A DNA stretch of 64,000 nt from JBLUOA01 sp048060095 (lineage in GTDB: Bacteria; Pseudomonadota; Alphaproteobacteria; Rhodobacterales; Rhodobacteraceae): positions 1 through 64,000 of the forward strand of contig NZ_JBLUOA010000002.1 of assembly GCF_048060095.1 (NCBI RefSeq), given 5' to 3'. The notes below the pieces were generated by a model. It made no database searches and was not told the origin of the DNA. It was given only the letters and a program-made list of their open reading frames with translations. The position numbers were made by a program, and so were the translations under genes. Within the stretch, counting starts at the first letter, position 1; each line of letters starts with the position of its first letter. Shown piece after piece: positions 8,835 to 17,415 of the stretch.

Positions 8835-10701
8835 GGGCCAAATCCTCTTCTGGGTAAAGACACCTGACGGCGCGGGGCGCTGTGCCGGCAAGCGGGACGG
8901 TCCCGGCACGGCAATCGTCCTGCGCCTTGTCGCAGCGCGGCGCGAAGGCGCAGCCGGGGGGCAGATCATCGACCGAAGGCGGCAAGCCGGGGATCGCCGC
9001 AAGCTCCCTCCGCCCCTGCCCGAGTTCCGGCACACAGGCGATCAGGCGCTTGGTGTAGGGATGGGCCGGTGCAACCAGAACCGCGTCGGTCGGTCCCTCT
9101 TCGACGATGCGTCCGGCATACATGACAGCAACCCTGTCGCATAGCTGCCCAACCACGCCGAAATCATGGGTGATGAAGATGATCGCCAGCCCCCGGTCCC
9201 GACGCAGGTCGTCAAGCAGCGACAGGATTTGCGCCTGAACGGTCACATCCAGCGCCGTCGTCGGCTCATCCGCGATGATGACATCCGGGTCATTCGCCAG
9301 TGCCATTGCAATTCCGACACGCTGACGCATCCCACCTGACATTTCATGCGGGTAATTCTCGATCCGGCTTTCGGCGTTCGGGATACGAACGGACTTGAAC
9401 AACTCAACGGCCTTCGCGTGGGCGTCGGCTTTGCTGATCTTGTGGTGGCTCTGGATCGCTTCGATCAGTTGGTCGCCGACCTTGTAAAGCGGGTGCAGCG
9501 TCGACAGCGGATCTTGAAAGATATAGGCGACGCGGTCGCCGCGTTTCTGGCGCAGCACCTCGTAAGGCGCCCCGATCAGGTCATCGCCCTGAAACCGCAC
9601 AGCCCCGCCGGTGATGACGCCGGGTGGCGACGCGACAAGACCCATGACCGATAGCGCGGTCACGGATTTACCGGACCCGCTTTCGCCGATCACGCCAAGA
9701 CATTCGCCCGGCCTTACCGACAGGCTGACACCTCCGACGGCCTTGTAAATGCGCTTGCCGACATGGAACTGCGTTTCAAGGTCTTGGATCGCGAGCAGAT
9801 CATCTGTTTCTGCCGGAACCTCTGCCGCACGATCCACCATGGTTGTCGCGCGCGGCCGGCTGAGCGCTCCGGAGCGCAAACGCGGATCAAGCGCGTCCCG
9901 CACCCCGTCGCCCAGCAGGTTGATCGACATCACGATCAGGAAAATCATCACCCCCGGCACGATGGAGGTGAAAGGATAAGTAATCAGCGCCGACCGCGCC
10001 TCGCCCAGCATCGAGCCGAGATCGGCCTGCGGCGGCTGGCTGCCAAGGCCGAGGAAACTCAGCCCCGCGGTCTCAAGGATCATCCAGCCAACCGTTGTGG
10101 ACATGGCGATGATGATGACCGGCAGGACATTCGGCAAAAGTTCGGACAGGATGATCCGCGTGTGGCCCATCCCAGCAAGCTTTGCCGCGTCGATAAATTC
10201 GCGCCCGGCAAGGCCGACGGTGATACCGCGAATGTTGCGGGCAAAGAACGGCACGTTGACGGCGGCCACCGCAATCAGCGCGTTCATCAGGCCGGGACCA
10301 AGGGCGGCGACAATCGCCAGCGCGAGCAGGATATACGGAAACGCCATCAGCATATCGACACCGCGCATGATGATATTGTCGGTCCGCCCGCCGAAATACC
10401 CGGCGATGATCCCGATGGCCGACCCGATGGACCCCGCAATGATCGCCGCCGCAATCCCGACAGCAAGGCTAAGCCGCGTACCATGCAGCAATCGTGCCAG
10501 CAGGTCGCGGCCAAGGTGGTCGGTGCCAAGGACATGCCCTTCGGAGAACACCGGCTGAAAGCGGTCGGCGGTGTTGGTCACGTCGGGGTCTTGCAGCGGC
10601 AGGATCGGCGTCAGCAAGACCAGCAGCAAGATCGCGCCAAGCACCACCGCACCCAGCGCCGCAAGCCGGTTGCGGAACAGAAGTTTGAGGAACGTCGTCA
10701 T
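8821..10701 (-). CDS. Fused ABC permease/ATP-binding protein (DppC-DppD-like)
   Basis: One 626-residue chain joins two normally separate subunits. Residues 1 to about 285 form a DppC/OppC-type permease with hydrophobic segments and the EFIDAAKLAGMGHTRII loop that contacts the ATPase. Residues from about 300 onward form a DppD/OppD-type ATPase with Walker A GESGSGKSV, signature SGGMRQR, Walker B VIIADEP and the C-terminal cysteine motif CAFAPRCDKAQDDC. The linker is short, with no stop or frameshift. It overlaps the DppB-like gene by four bases and the next ATPase gene by 14. Such fusions occur in proteobacterial opp/dpp systems but are less common than split genes. Confidence 0.92.
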   Translation of the reverse strand: MTTFLKLLFRNRLAALGAVVLGAILLLVLLTPILPLQDPDVTNTADRFQPVFSEGHVLGTDHLGRDLLARLLHGTRLSLAVGIAAAIIAGSIGSAIGIIAGYFGGRTDNIIMRGVDMLMAFPYILLALAIVAALGPGLMNALIAVAAVNVPFFARNIRGITVGLAGREFIDAAKLAGMGHTRIILSELLPNVLPVIIIAMSTTVGWMILETAGLSFLGLGSQPPQADLGSMLGEARSALITYPFTSIVPGVMIFLIVMSINLLGDGVRDALDPRLRSGALSRPRATTMVDRAAEVPAETDDLLAIQDLETQFHVGKRIYKAVGGVSLSVRPGECLGVIGESGSGKSVTALSVMGLVASPPGVITGGAVRFQGDDLIGAPYEVLRQKRGDRVAYIFQDPLSTLHPLYKVGDQLIEAIQSHHKISKADAHAKAVELFKSVRIPNAESRIENYPHEMSGGMRQRVGIAMALANDPDVIIADEPTTALDVTVQAQILSLLDDLRRDRGLAIIFITHDFGVVGQLCDRVAVMYAGRIVEEGPTDAVLVAPAHPYTKRLIACVPELGQGRRELAAIPGLPPSVDDLPPGCAFAPRCDKAQDDCRAGTVPLAGTAPRAVRCLYPEEDLAHARA

Positions 10702-11645
10702 GTCTTGATCCTCGGGTCAAGAAGGCTTTGCGCGACATCGACCATGATGTTGAACATGACGTAGCACGCGGCGACGAAGACGACGCCGCCCTGCACCAAC
10801 AACAGGTCACGCTTCAGGATCGCGTCGACCAGCATCCGACCGACGCCGGGCCACTGGAACACGATCTCGATATAAACCGAGCCTGACAGCACAAACCCCG
10901 CCTGAATGCCCAGAACCGGGATAATGCTGACCATCGCGGCGCGCAGCGCGTGACCCATGATAACGCGACGCTCTGGTACTCCCTTGGCACGGGCGGTGCG
11001 GATGTAATCCTGACGCAGCACCTCAAGCATGGCCGAGCGGGACAGCCGGGCGATGACCCCGGTCGCTACGGCGGATAGCGCCAGCGCCGGCATAATCAGG
11101 TGCTTCAGCAGATCCCAAAGATCACCACCGCCATAGATCGCATACATGCCACTGACCGGCAGCCATTTCAGGTTTACCGCGAACAGCAGGATCATCATCA
11201 TGCCAAGGAAAAATGACGGCACCGAAATCCCGATAAGAACAGTGAAGGTGATCGCCTTGTCGGCAAACCCATATTGACGCGCCGCCGACACGACCCCGGC
11301 GAGAACACCAAGCAGAGAGCACAGCACAAAGCTGACCCCGGCAAGGATCAGCGTGGCGCTGAACCGTTCGGTGATTTCATCAAGCACCGGGCGGTTCAGC
11401 GAATAGCTGCGCCCGAAATCTCCCGTCAGCATATTGCCAAGCCAGATGAAATACCGCGCCGCCGCCGGTTTATCGAGGCCGAGATCCCGGTTCAGCTTTT
11501 CGACATTCTCGGGCGTCGCGTAAGACCCGAGTATCGCCGTCGCCGGATCGCCGGGGATCATCGCCATGATCAGAAACACGATCACCGTGATGCCCAACAA
11601 CACCGGAACCGCCGAGATCAGCCGTTTCAGAATGTAACTGCCCAC
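10698..11645 (-). CDS. ABC transporter permease (DppB/OppB-like)
   Basis: This 315-residue membrane protein has six predicted transmembrane segments. The first is at about residues 9-30, and the EAA-type cytoplasmic loop (QDYIRTARAKGVPERRVI) is near residue 215. It would form the translocation channel with the permease half of the fused protein encoded next. Its start follows a GC-rich hairpin that separates it from the substrate-binding-protein gene. Confidence 0.93.
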   Translation of the reverse strand: MGSYILKRLISAVPVLLGITVIVFLIMAMIPGDPATAILGSYATPENVEKLNRDLGLDKPAAARYFIWLGNMLTGDFGRSYSLNRPVLDEITERFSATLILAGVSFVLCSLLGVLAGVVSAARQYGFADKAITFTVLIGISVPSFFLGMMMILLFAVNLKWLPVSGMYAIYGGGDLWDLLKHLIMPALALSAVATGVIARLSRSAMLEVLRQDYIRTARAKGVPERRVIMGHALRAAMVSIIPVLGIQAGFVLSGSVYIEIVFQWPGVGRMLVDAILKRDLLLVQGGVVFVAACYVMFNIMVDVAQSLLDPRIKT

Positions 11646-11682
11646 GCGCGGCCCTTCATCTTTCCAGAAATATCCCGGGGGT

Positions 11683-11701
11683 CCGGGGGCAGCGCCCCCG
11701 G
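11683..11701. terminator. GC-rich hairpin between binding-protein and permease genes
   Basis: CCGGGGGC and GCCCCCGG form a perfect 8-pair stem around a 3-base loop, extended by more G/C on either side. It sits in the 61-base gap between the substrate-binding-protein gene and dppB-like gene, with no T-run after it. In ABC operons such hairpins often stabilise the upstream message and limit read-through, giving more binding protein than membrane subunits. Confidence 0.6.
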
Positions 11702-11706
11702 GGGTC

Positions 11707-13284
11707 TTAGTTTTTCACAACACCCTGAAGATGCAGCAGGAACGACGGCTCCAGGCCGAAATTCTCGACCCGGTCGCTCGTCACCGCGTTCTGTTTCCAG
11801 TTGGCGACAAACACCCAGGGCGCATCTTCCTGCACGATGGCCTGCATTTCCTGATAAAGCCGAGCGCGTTCATCCTGATCGGTCGCAGTGCGGGCGGACT
11901 CCAGCAATTCGTCCACCTTTGGGTTAGAGTAGTAGCCAGAGTTGAAGCCCCCCGCCTCTGGCCACGCATCTGTGCGCAGCGCGAGGTAAGGCAGCGTGTC
12001 GGGGTCGTTTGTCATCCACGCCATTTCGGCCATGTCGGCCTTACCTTCAAGACCGGGATTCACTTCACCAAGGAACGTGTTCCATTCGTAGGTTTCGATG
12101 GTGACGTTCAGCCCAACCGCGGCAAGGTCCGCCTGAATCGCCGTGCCCATCGCAATGGGGTCGAGCATTCCTGATCCACCCTCTGTGACGTAAAAGGTCA
12201 GCTCCGCTCCTTCGGCCCCCGCATCGGCCAGTAGTTCGCGGGCCTTGTCGGGATCGTAGGGATATGGGTCCAGATCGGCGTTGTAAGCCCATGCAAACGC
12301 AGGCGGCGTCGGTCCTGCGGCAACCTCAGCGGTACCTTCGAGGACGTCGTTCACGATCGCCTCTTTATTGATCGCGTAGTTCGCGGCTTGTCGCACGCGA
12401 ACGTCGGCAAACGGGCCTTCCTTCGCGTTCAGGATCAGAAACCAGACATGCGGTCCAGCCTGTTCAGCCACTGCAAACCCATCGCCTTCAAACTGCGACA
12501 GCGATGTCGGTGGCACTTCGACCATCAGATCGATCCCACCGGCGAGCATTTCTGCGACACGGGTATTGGCATCGGTGATCGGGCGAAAGACGACCGCCTC
12601 TGTCCCGGCAGCCTCGCCCCAGTAATCGGCGTTGCGTTCGATCACTACAGCTTCGTTCGATCGCCACTCGGCAAAGGTAAACGGACCAGTGCCGGACGGG
12701 TTGCGCCCGAATTCCTTGCCGTGTTGTTCGACCGCTGCGGGCGATACGATCAGCCCGGTCGGATAGGCGAGGTTTGACAGGAATGGCGCATAAGGCGCGT
12801 TCAGCTTGAACTTGACCGTCATATCATCAACGACACTCGTTTCCTCGACGGCGCCGAAGAAGAACGAAAGCGGGAAAGGCCCAGTGTCGTGAAACGGGTG
12901 ATTCTCGTCCAGCATCCGGTCAAAGTTGAACTTCACCGCCTCGGCGTTGAAGGGGGTGCCGTCGTGGAACGTTACGCCGGATTTTAGCGTAAAGGTGTAT
13001 TCGGTGCCGTCATCGCTGATCGCCCAGCTTTCGGCAAGCGCCGGTTCGACCTCAAGCGTGCCGGATTTGTATCGGGTCAACCCTTCGTAAACATTCACAA
13101 GAATGCGGAAGTCATTGACCGCCGTAACGGCGGCCGGGTCCAGTGATTTCGGTTCAGCAATCTGTCCGACGATTAGAACCCCCGGCGGCGTTTGGGCAGC
13201 GGTTGGCAGCGTAACGGACCCAAGGGCCACCACAGCCCCGGCCGCAGCGAGAAGTCCGCGGCGCGTCCAATTCACGAGTTTCAT
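11707..13284 (-). CDS. ABC transporter substrate-binding protein, family 5
   Basis: The 525-residue protein has an N-terminal export signal with a twin arginine (TRRGLLAAAG), then the SBP_bac_5 fold seen in dipeptide, oligopeptide, nickel and glutathione binding proteins (for example EPKSLDPAAVTAVND near the start and FNFDRMLD about residue 120). It is periplasmic and delivers ligand to the permease pair. The substrate is not evident from sequence. Being divergent from an amidase of the carbamoylase/hydantoinase family, the ligand may be an N-carbamoyl or other modified amino acid or peptide. A GGAGAC ribosome binding site precedes the ATG. Confidence 0.93.
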   Translation of the reverse strand: MKLVNWTRRGLLAAAGAVVALGSVTLPTAAQTPPGVLIVGQIAEPKSLDPAAVTAVNDFRILVNVYEGLTRYKSGTLEVEPALAESWAISDDGTEYTFTLKSGVTFHDGTPFNAEAVKFNFDRMLDENHPFHDTGPFPLSFFFGAVEETSVVDDMTVKFKLNAPYAPFLSNLAYPTGLIVSPAAVEQHGKEFGRNPSGTGPFTFAEWRSNEAVVIERNADYWGEAAGTEAVVFRPITDANTRVAEMLAGGIDLMVEVPPTSLSQFEGDGFAVAEQAGPHVWFLILNAKEGPFADVRVRQAANYAINKEAIVNDVLEGTAEVAAGPTPPAFAWAYNADLDPYPYDPDKARELLADAGAEGAELTFYVTEGGSGMLDPIAMGTAIQADLAAVGLNVTIETYEWNTFLGEVNPGLEGKADMAEMAWMTNDPDTLPYLALRTDAWPEAGGFNSGYYSNPKVDELLESARTATDQDERARLYQEMQAIVQEDAPWVFVANWKQNAVTSDRVENFGLEPSFLLHLQGVVKN

Positions 13285-13316
13285 TGTCGTGTCTCCCTGT
13301 TATCTGTGTAGTTCGT

Positions 13317-13332
13317 ATTTATCATGATAAAT
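13317..13332. promoter_or_regulatory. Operator palindrome 1 (likely GntR site)
   Basis: ATTTATCATGATAAAT is a perfect 16-base palindrome. It lies 33 bases upstream of the binding-protein start on one side and 55 bases upstream of the DUF1028 gene on the other. Its size and symmetry suit a FadR-type dimer, and a GntR gene ends the same operon. Confidence 0.7.
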
Positions 13333-13343
13333 TGCATTCGTCA

Positions 13344-13359
13344 ATTTTTCATGATAAAT
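13344..13359. promoter_or_regulatory. Operator palindrome 2 (likely GntR site)
   Basis: ATTTTTCATGATAAAT differs from the first palindrome at one base. The two centres are 27 bases apart, between two and three DNA turns. The pair probably controls both divergent operons. Confidence 0.65.
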
Positions 13360-13386
13360 AGATCAGGATATGCCAAAAGAGATGCC

Positions 13387-14049
13387 ATGACCTTTTCGAT
13401 TCTTGCGCGCGACCCGAACTCCGGCGCGATCGGTGGCGCCGCCGCGACCGGCAGCCTGTGCGTCGGTGGCTGGGTTCTTCGCGGCGATCCCCGCGCAGGG
13501 ATGAGCGCGAGCCAAGGCGCCTCCCCCAGCACGATGTGGGGAGAGGACGCGTTGACCGCTCTGCGATCCGGACAGTCCGCAGGCGACGCGGTGCGCGGCG
13601 TCACAAATGCGGACGAGGGGCGCGCGCATCGTCAATTATCGGCGCTTGGCCTGTCCGGTCCCGGCGCGAGCTTTACGGGCGCGGCAAACACTCCGGCGAT
13701 GGGAAGCCTTGACATTACGGAAGGGATCGTCGCCGGCAATATGCTGGCCAACGAAACGGTGCTAGACGCGATGGCCGAAGGGTATCTGGCCGCCAAAGGC
13801 CGTTTCGCCGACCGATTGCTGGCTTCGCTCCACACAGCAGAGAATGCAGGCAGCGACATGCGCGGGCTACAATCAGCGGCCCTTCTGATCATGTCACGAG
13901 ACCAAGCGCCGCTGACGCTGCGCATCGACTTTGACGAAACCCCGCTTGACGCGCTCGACGCACTTTATGCCCGCGCGACCAGCGGAGATTACGCGGAATG
14001 GAGCCGTCAGGTGCCAACGCTAACGAACCCCGGACGTATCCTTGACTAA
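13387..14049 (+). CDS. DUF1028 domain-containing protein
   Basis: The 220-residue protein starts MTFSILARDP and carries the Gly/Ala-rich DUF1028 pattern (GAIGGAAATGSLCVGGWV, then an Asn-turn-hydrolase-like core). DUF1028 proteins resemble Ntn hydrolases and often neighbour peptide transporters and amidases, but a reaction has not been firmly assigned. I chose the ATG at 13387 because it fits the family N-terminus; the open frame upstream runs through the operators. It overlaps the amidase gene by eight bases and shares the promoter region with the transporter operon. Confidence 0.85.
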   Translation: MTFSILARDPNSGAIGGAAATGSLCVGGWVLRGDPRAGMSASQGASPSTMWGEDALTALRSGQSAGDAVRGVTNADEGRAHRQLSALGLSGPGASFTGAANTPAMGSLDITEGIVAGNMLANETVLDAMAEGYLAAKGRFADRLLASLHTAENAGSDMRGLQSAALLIMSRDQAPLTLRIDFDETPLDALDALYARATSGDYAEWSRQVPTLTNPGRILD

Positions 14050-15265
14050 TTGGGGGAAAATCGCGGCGGAGCGGCTGGCGCGGATCGCCGCAGCCTCCGC
14101 CCCCGGTCCAGGCGTGACCCGATTGCCGTTCACCACCGAACACAGGCAAGCCATCGACATTCTGACGGAATGGATGGAGCAGGCCGGGCTGCGTGTTCAC
14201 CTTGACGCTGCCGGCACCCTGATCGGGCGCAAGGACGGGCCGGAGGGGGCCGGAACATTTTACATTGGATCGCATCAGGACAGCGTCCGCGAGGGCGGCG
14301 CGTTTGACGGGATCATGGGGGTCGTTCTGCCAATCCTCGCTATGCAGCGGCTGAAAGACGAGGGCACCGCCCTGCCCTTCGCGGTTGAGATTCTGGCCTT
14401 CGCGGATGAGGAAGGCGTGCGGTTTCCGACAGCCCTGATGGGGCCGCGTGCGCTAGCCGGGACGTTTGACCCGGCGGTGCTGGAAATGATCGACAAGGAT
14501 AGGGTTTCATTGCGGCACGCGATGGAGGGTTTTGGATTGTCGCCGGATCAGATCGGCGGATTGCAACGCGACCCGGCGTTCGCGCTTGGCTATCTGGAGT
14601 GCCACATCGAACAAGGCCCGGTGCTGGAAGCGGCAGACCAGCCTCTTGGCGTTGTCACCGCCATCTGCGGCATCGAACGCCACCACATCACCCTGAGTGG
14701 AGAGACGGGCCACGCCGGAACCCTACCGATGGAGTCGCGCCGCGACGCGCTGGTCGGCGCCGCCAAGATTGTGTCAGAGGTCAACCAACTGGCAACTGCG
14801 ACGCCCGATCTGCGTGGAACGGTGGGCGCGCTTCACGTCCATCCCAACGTGGTCAACGCCGTCCCGAAAGAAGTGCGGATGACCGTCGAACTCCGCTCAC
14901 CGAACGATCCCGTGCGGGAACGCGCGGGCGATGCGTTGCGCACCTTCGCAGAGAGTGTCGCGCAGCGCCGCGCCCTCGACCTGTTGATCGACCGCACCTA
15001 CGCGCAACCCGCACAGCCTTGCGACGAGGCGTTGGTCAGCCGGCTGGCCAACGCGGTTGAGGCGTGCTGCGGAAAGGCGGTAATGCTATCTTCCGGCGCG
15101 ACACATGATGCATCGGCGATGGCCGACCTCTGCCCCATCGCAATGCTGTTCGTCCGCTGTCGGGGTGGCGTCAGCCATGTGCCGGATGAATACGCCAGCG
15201 CGGATGATCTTGGGGCTGCAATTGATGTGCTGTGCGGCTTTGTCGGGCAGGAGAATATCGGGTAA
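14042..15265 (+). CDS. Zn-dependent amidase, M20 family (N-carbamoyl-amino acid hydrolase/allantoate amidohydrolase type)
   Basis: The 407-residue enzyme has the metal-binding motifs of the hydantoinase/carbamoylase branch of M20: GSHQDSVREGGAFDG (about residues 77-91), FADEEGVRFP (about 119-128) and ECHIEQGPVLE (about 190-200). The family hydrolyses N-carbamoyl amino acids, ureidopropionate or allantoate using two zinc or manganese ions. The start appears to be TTG at 14042, overlapping the DUF1028 stop; no ATG lies early enough to keep the N-terminal helix. With the transporter it probably forms an uptake-and-hydrolysis pathway for an amide or ureido compound. Confidence 0.88.
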   Translation: MTNWGKIAAERLARIAAASAPGPGVTRLPFTTEHRQAIDILTEWMEQAGLRVHLDAAGTLIGRKDGPEGAGTFYIGSHQDSVREGGAFDGIMGVVLPILAMQRLKDEGTALPFAVEILAFADEEGVRFPTALMGPRALAGTFDPAVLEMIDKDRVSLRHAMEGFGLSPDQIGGLQRDPAFALGYLECHIEQGPVLEAADQPLGVVTAICGIERHHITLSGETGHAGTLPMESRRDALVGAAKIVSEVNQLATATPDLRGTVGALHVHPNVVNAVPKEVRMTVELRSPNDPVRERAGDALRTFAESVAQRRALDLLIDRTYAQPAQPCDEALVSRLANAVEACCGKAVMLSSGATHDASAMADLCPIAMLFVRCRGGVSHVPDEYASADDLGAAIDVLCGFVGQENIG

Positions 15266-15845
15266 AACAACCACCTAGCCCGTGTATATCTCACTGTTCT
15301 CAAAACGTATCGTATACGTGCAAGACAATGTCGCGTCGGGTTCAAGATTTATGAGAGCACCGCCGTCAGCATCAATCTAGGTCGTGTCACCGAAGCGTCT
15401 CGGTATGTTGGTATGGTATTGATCGGTCGAACTAATAAGCCATCTAATCCAACATACATGACTTATCAGATTGAACGGCCGTTGATCGGATCGTGTCAAT
15501 GCTGCGGCCGGTTCGCCACAGAAGACGGTGTGGATGGCTCCTGCTGCCCCGGCGTCGCAATGCGCCTTTAGACCCGAAAACTCTGCCGACGGACAAACCA
15601 ACATCAGCCTCGCACTGAGCCAAAGCGGTGCTGTCGCGCCCTTCGCAGTCGTTATGTGTTTTTCCGCGACTGACCTGCGCCGGAGAAACGCTAGCTACGT
15701 TCCGGTCACCCTTTGAGATATTGAGCGACGAGCAAACAGCCCACCGGTCTCGCTGATGGGCGGCTCAGACATGCAAGACGTCACTTGAGCCCCAACCCTC
15801 GGAAACTCTCTGAGGTGCCCCTAGTTTCCTAGGCACTTGCATGGT
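15266..15845. other. Gene-poor stretch, 580 bases
   Basis: No reading frame matches a family I recognise. The right part (from about 15780) probably belongs to the decayed insertion sequence that follows, but I could not define its terminal inverted repeat. Confidence 0.4.
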
Positions 15846-16330
15846 TTAGTTTCTGCTGTCTGATTTCGAAGTCAACGGGTGACAGCATGCCGTTGTTCGT
15901 GTGCTTTCGTTTCGGGCTGTAGAACAGTTCGATGTATTCGAAGACATCCGCCTTGCGTCTTCACGGTTTGGATATGCCCGACGCCTGATCCGCTCGCACT
16001 TCAGCAACTGGAAGAAACTTTCGGCGACCGCATTGTCGTGACAATTGCCGCGTCGGCTCATGCTGGGTTCAAGGTTGTGCTGGCACAGGAACGATTGCCA
16101 CTCCCGGCTGGTGAACTGGGAGCCCTGATCTGGGTGGACTGTTACCCTGCCGGTTGGCTTTCGCCGCCAGACAACCATCAGCAAAGCCTGTAGAGCCAAA
16201 TCTGTTGTCATGCGCGATTAAGCCGACCAGCCGACAACACGGCGTGAGAACAGATCGATGACAACGCAGAGATACAGTCAGCCTTCATAGGTCTTGATGT
16301 AGCTAATGTGAAACCCAAACACGCAACTAT
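15846..16330 (-). pseudogene. IS3-family transposase (OrfB) remnant
   Basis: Parts of an IS3-type integrase catalytic domain read on the minus strand: HISYIKTYEG, VVIDLFSRRVVGWS (first Asp), HPDQGSQFTSREW (second Asp) and NAVAESFFQLLKCE (Glu). Several lesions break the frame: a TGA where TYEGW expects Trp, a stop after VVGWSA, and a one-base loss near 15959 that shifts the C-terminus so that DVFEYIELFYSPKRKH continues in another frame. The N-terminal half and OrfA are missing. It is an old, inactive copy next to the gene-poor stretch. Confidence 0.85.
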
Positions 16331-16346
16331 CGCTCTGGCCAAGCCG

Positions 16347-17231
16347 TCAAAGCTTGTTAACCGGCACCTTCAGAACTGGGTTACCCTCGTCGTCGCAGGG
16401 CACCTCCCCTGCTCGCATGTTGACTTGCAGCGATGGGATGATCAGTTTCGGCATATCCAACGTTGCATCGCGTTCGGTGCGGAACCTGACGAAATCCTCT
16501 TTCGTTTTGCCGCCGCCGACGTGGATGTTGTGCGCTTTTTCTTCGGCCACAGTTGTCTCCCACGCAATATCGCGGCCATTGGGGCCATAGTCGTGGCAGA
16601 TGAACAGGCGGGTTTCGTCGGGCAGTGACAGAACTTTCTGGATCGAGTCGTAAAGCTCCGCAGCCGAGCCTCCGGGGAAATCGGCGCGGGCGGAGCCTCC
16701 GTCGGGCATGAACAATGTGTCGCCGACAAACGCGGCATCACCGATGACATGCACCATGCAGGCGGGCGTATGGCCCGGCGTGTGCATCGCGAAAGCGGAC
16801 ATCGTGCCGATCGTGTAAGTGTCGCCATCCCTCAGCAGCAGATCGAACTGGCTGCCGTCACGCTGAAATTCCGTTCCCTCATTGAACACCTTGCCGAAGG
16901 TATCCTGAACGACGGTGATATTTTCGCCAATCGCGATCTTTCCACCGAGTTTTTCCTGAATGTAGGGCGCGGCAGACAGGTGATCCGCGTGAACATGGGT
17001 TTCGATCTGCCATTCAAGTTTCAGTTTGTTTTCAACGATATAAGCAATAATCTCATCCGCATGGGTCGAGGTGATGCGCCCGGCGGCGTAGTCGATATCC
17101 ATCACGGAATCGACGACGGCGCAGGCGTCGGAGTCGGGGTCGCGCACGACATAGCTGATCGTATTGGTCGCAGGATCAAAGAACGCTTTGACATCCGGCT
17201 TGACGGTCAAATTGCTTGGATATGCACACAT
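16347..17231 (-). CDS. MBL-fold metallo-hydrolase, ETHE1/Blh-like (possible persulfide dioxygenase)
   Basis: The 294-residue protein has the metallo-beta-lactamase motif THVHADH at about residues 78-84, a later HTPGH and GDTLFMPDGG-ARADF segments as in ETHE1/Blh sulfur dioxygenases. These enzymes oxidise glutathione persulfide and help detoxify sulfide. I chose the ATG at 17231 because GGGGAG lies eight bases upstream; an in-frame start at 17282 would add 17 unconserved residues. No BigR/SqrR-type regulator or rhodanese is adjacent, so the substrate is inferred from family only. The gene is divergent from the glycosyltransferase and follows an IS remnant. Confidence 0.82.
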   Translation of the reverse strand: MCAYPSNLTVKPDVKAFFDPATNTISYVVRDPDSDACAVVDSVMDIDYAAGRITSTHADEIIAYIVENKLKLEWQIETHVHADHLSAAPYIQEKLGGKIAIGENITVVQDTFGKVFNEGTEFQRDGSQFDLLLRDGDTYTIGTMSAFAMHTPGHTPACMVHVIGDAAFVGDTLFMPDGGSARADFPGGSAAELYDSIQKVLSLPDETRLFICHDYGPNGRDIAWETTVAEEKAHNIHVGGGKTKEDFVRFRTERDATLDMPKLIIPSLQVNMRAGEVPCDDEGNPVLKVPVNKL

Positions 17232-17415
17232 CTTCGATGCTCCCCTTCCCGGTTTGGGCGCGTGGTGCGGCGCCTTTGACACTCATACTTGCACACTATT
17301 CCATATAGGTATCATGCGGCAAAATACCGTAACACCCCGAAGCGGTTGTGAATTACGCTATGAACCGGTTTGGAAAATATGCTACCTCGCCCCGGAACCG
17401 GCCAACAGGGTGCAG

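Noticed and set aside
9763..10764. 333-codon plus-strand frame antisense to the permease-ATPase fusion
   Set aside because: Composition is dominated by Arg, Asp, Gln and His, typical of antisense shadow frames, and the sense gene is intact.
17283..17415. BigR/SqrR-type operator before the ETHE1-like gene
   Set aside because: The CATATAGGTATCATG region looked promising, but I could not match it to a remembered operator with confidence, and no such regulator is adjacent.
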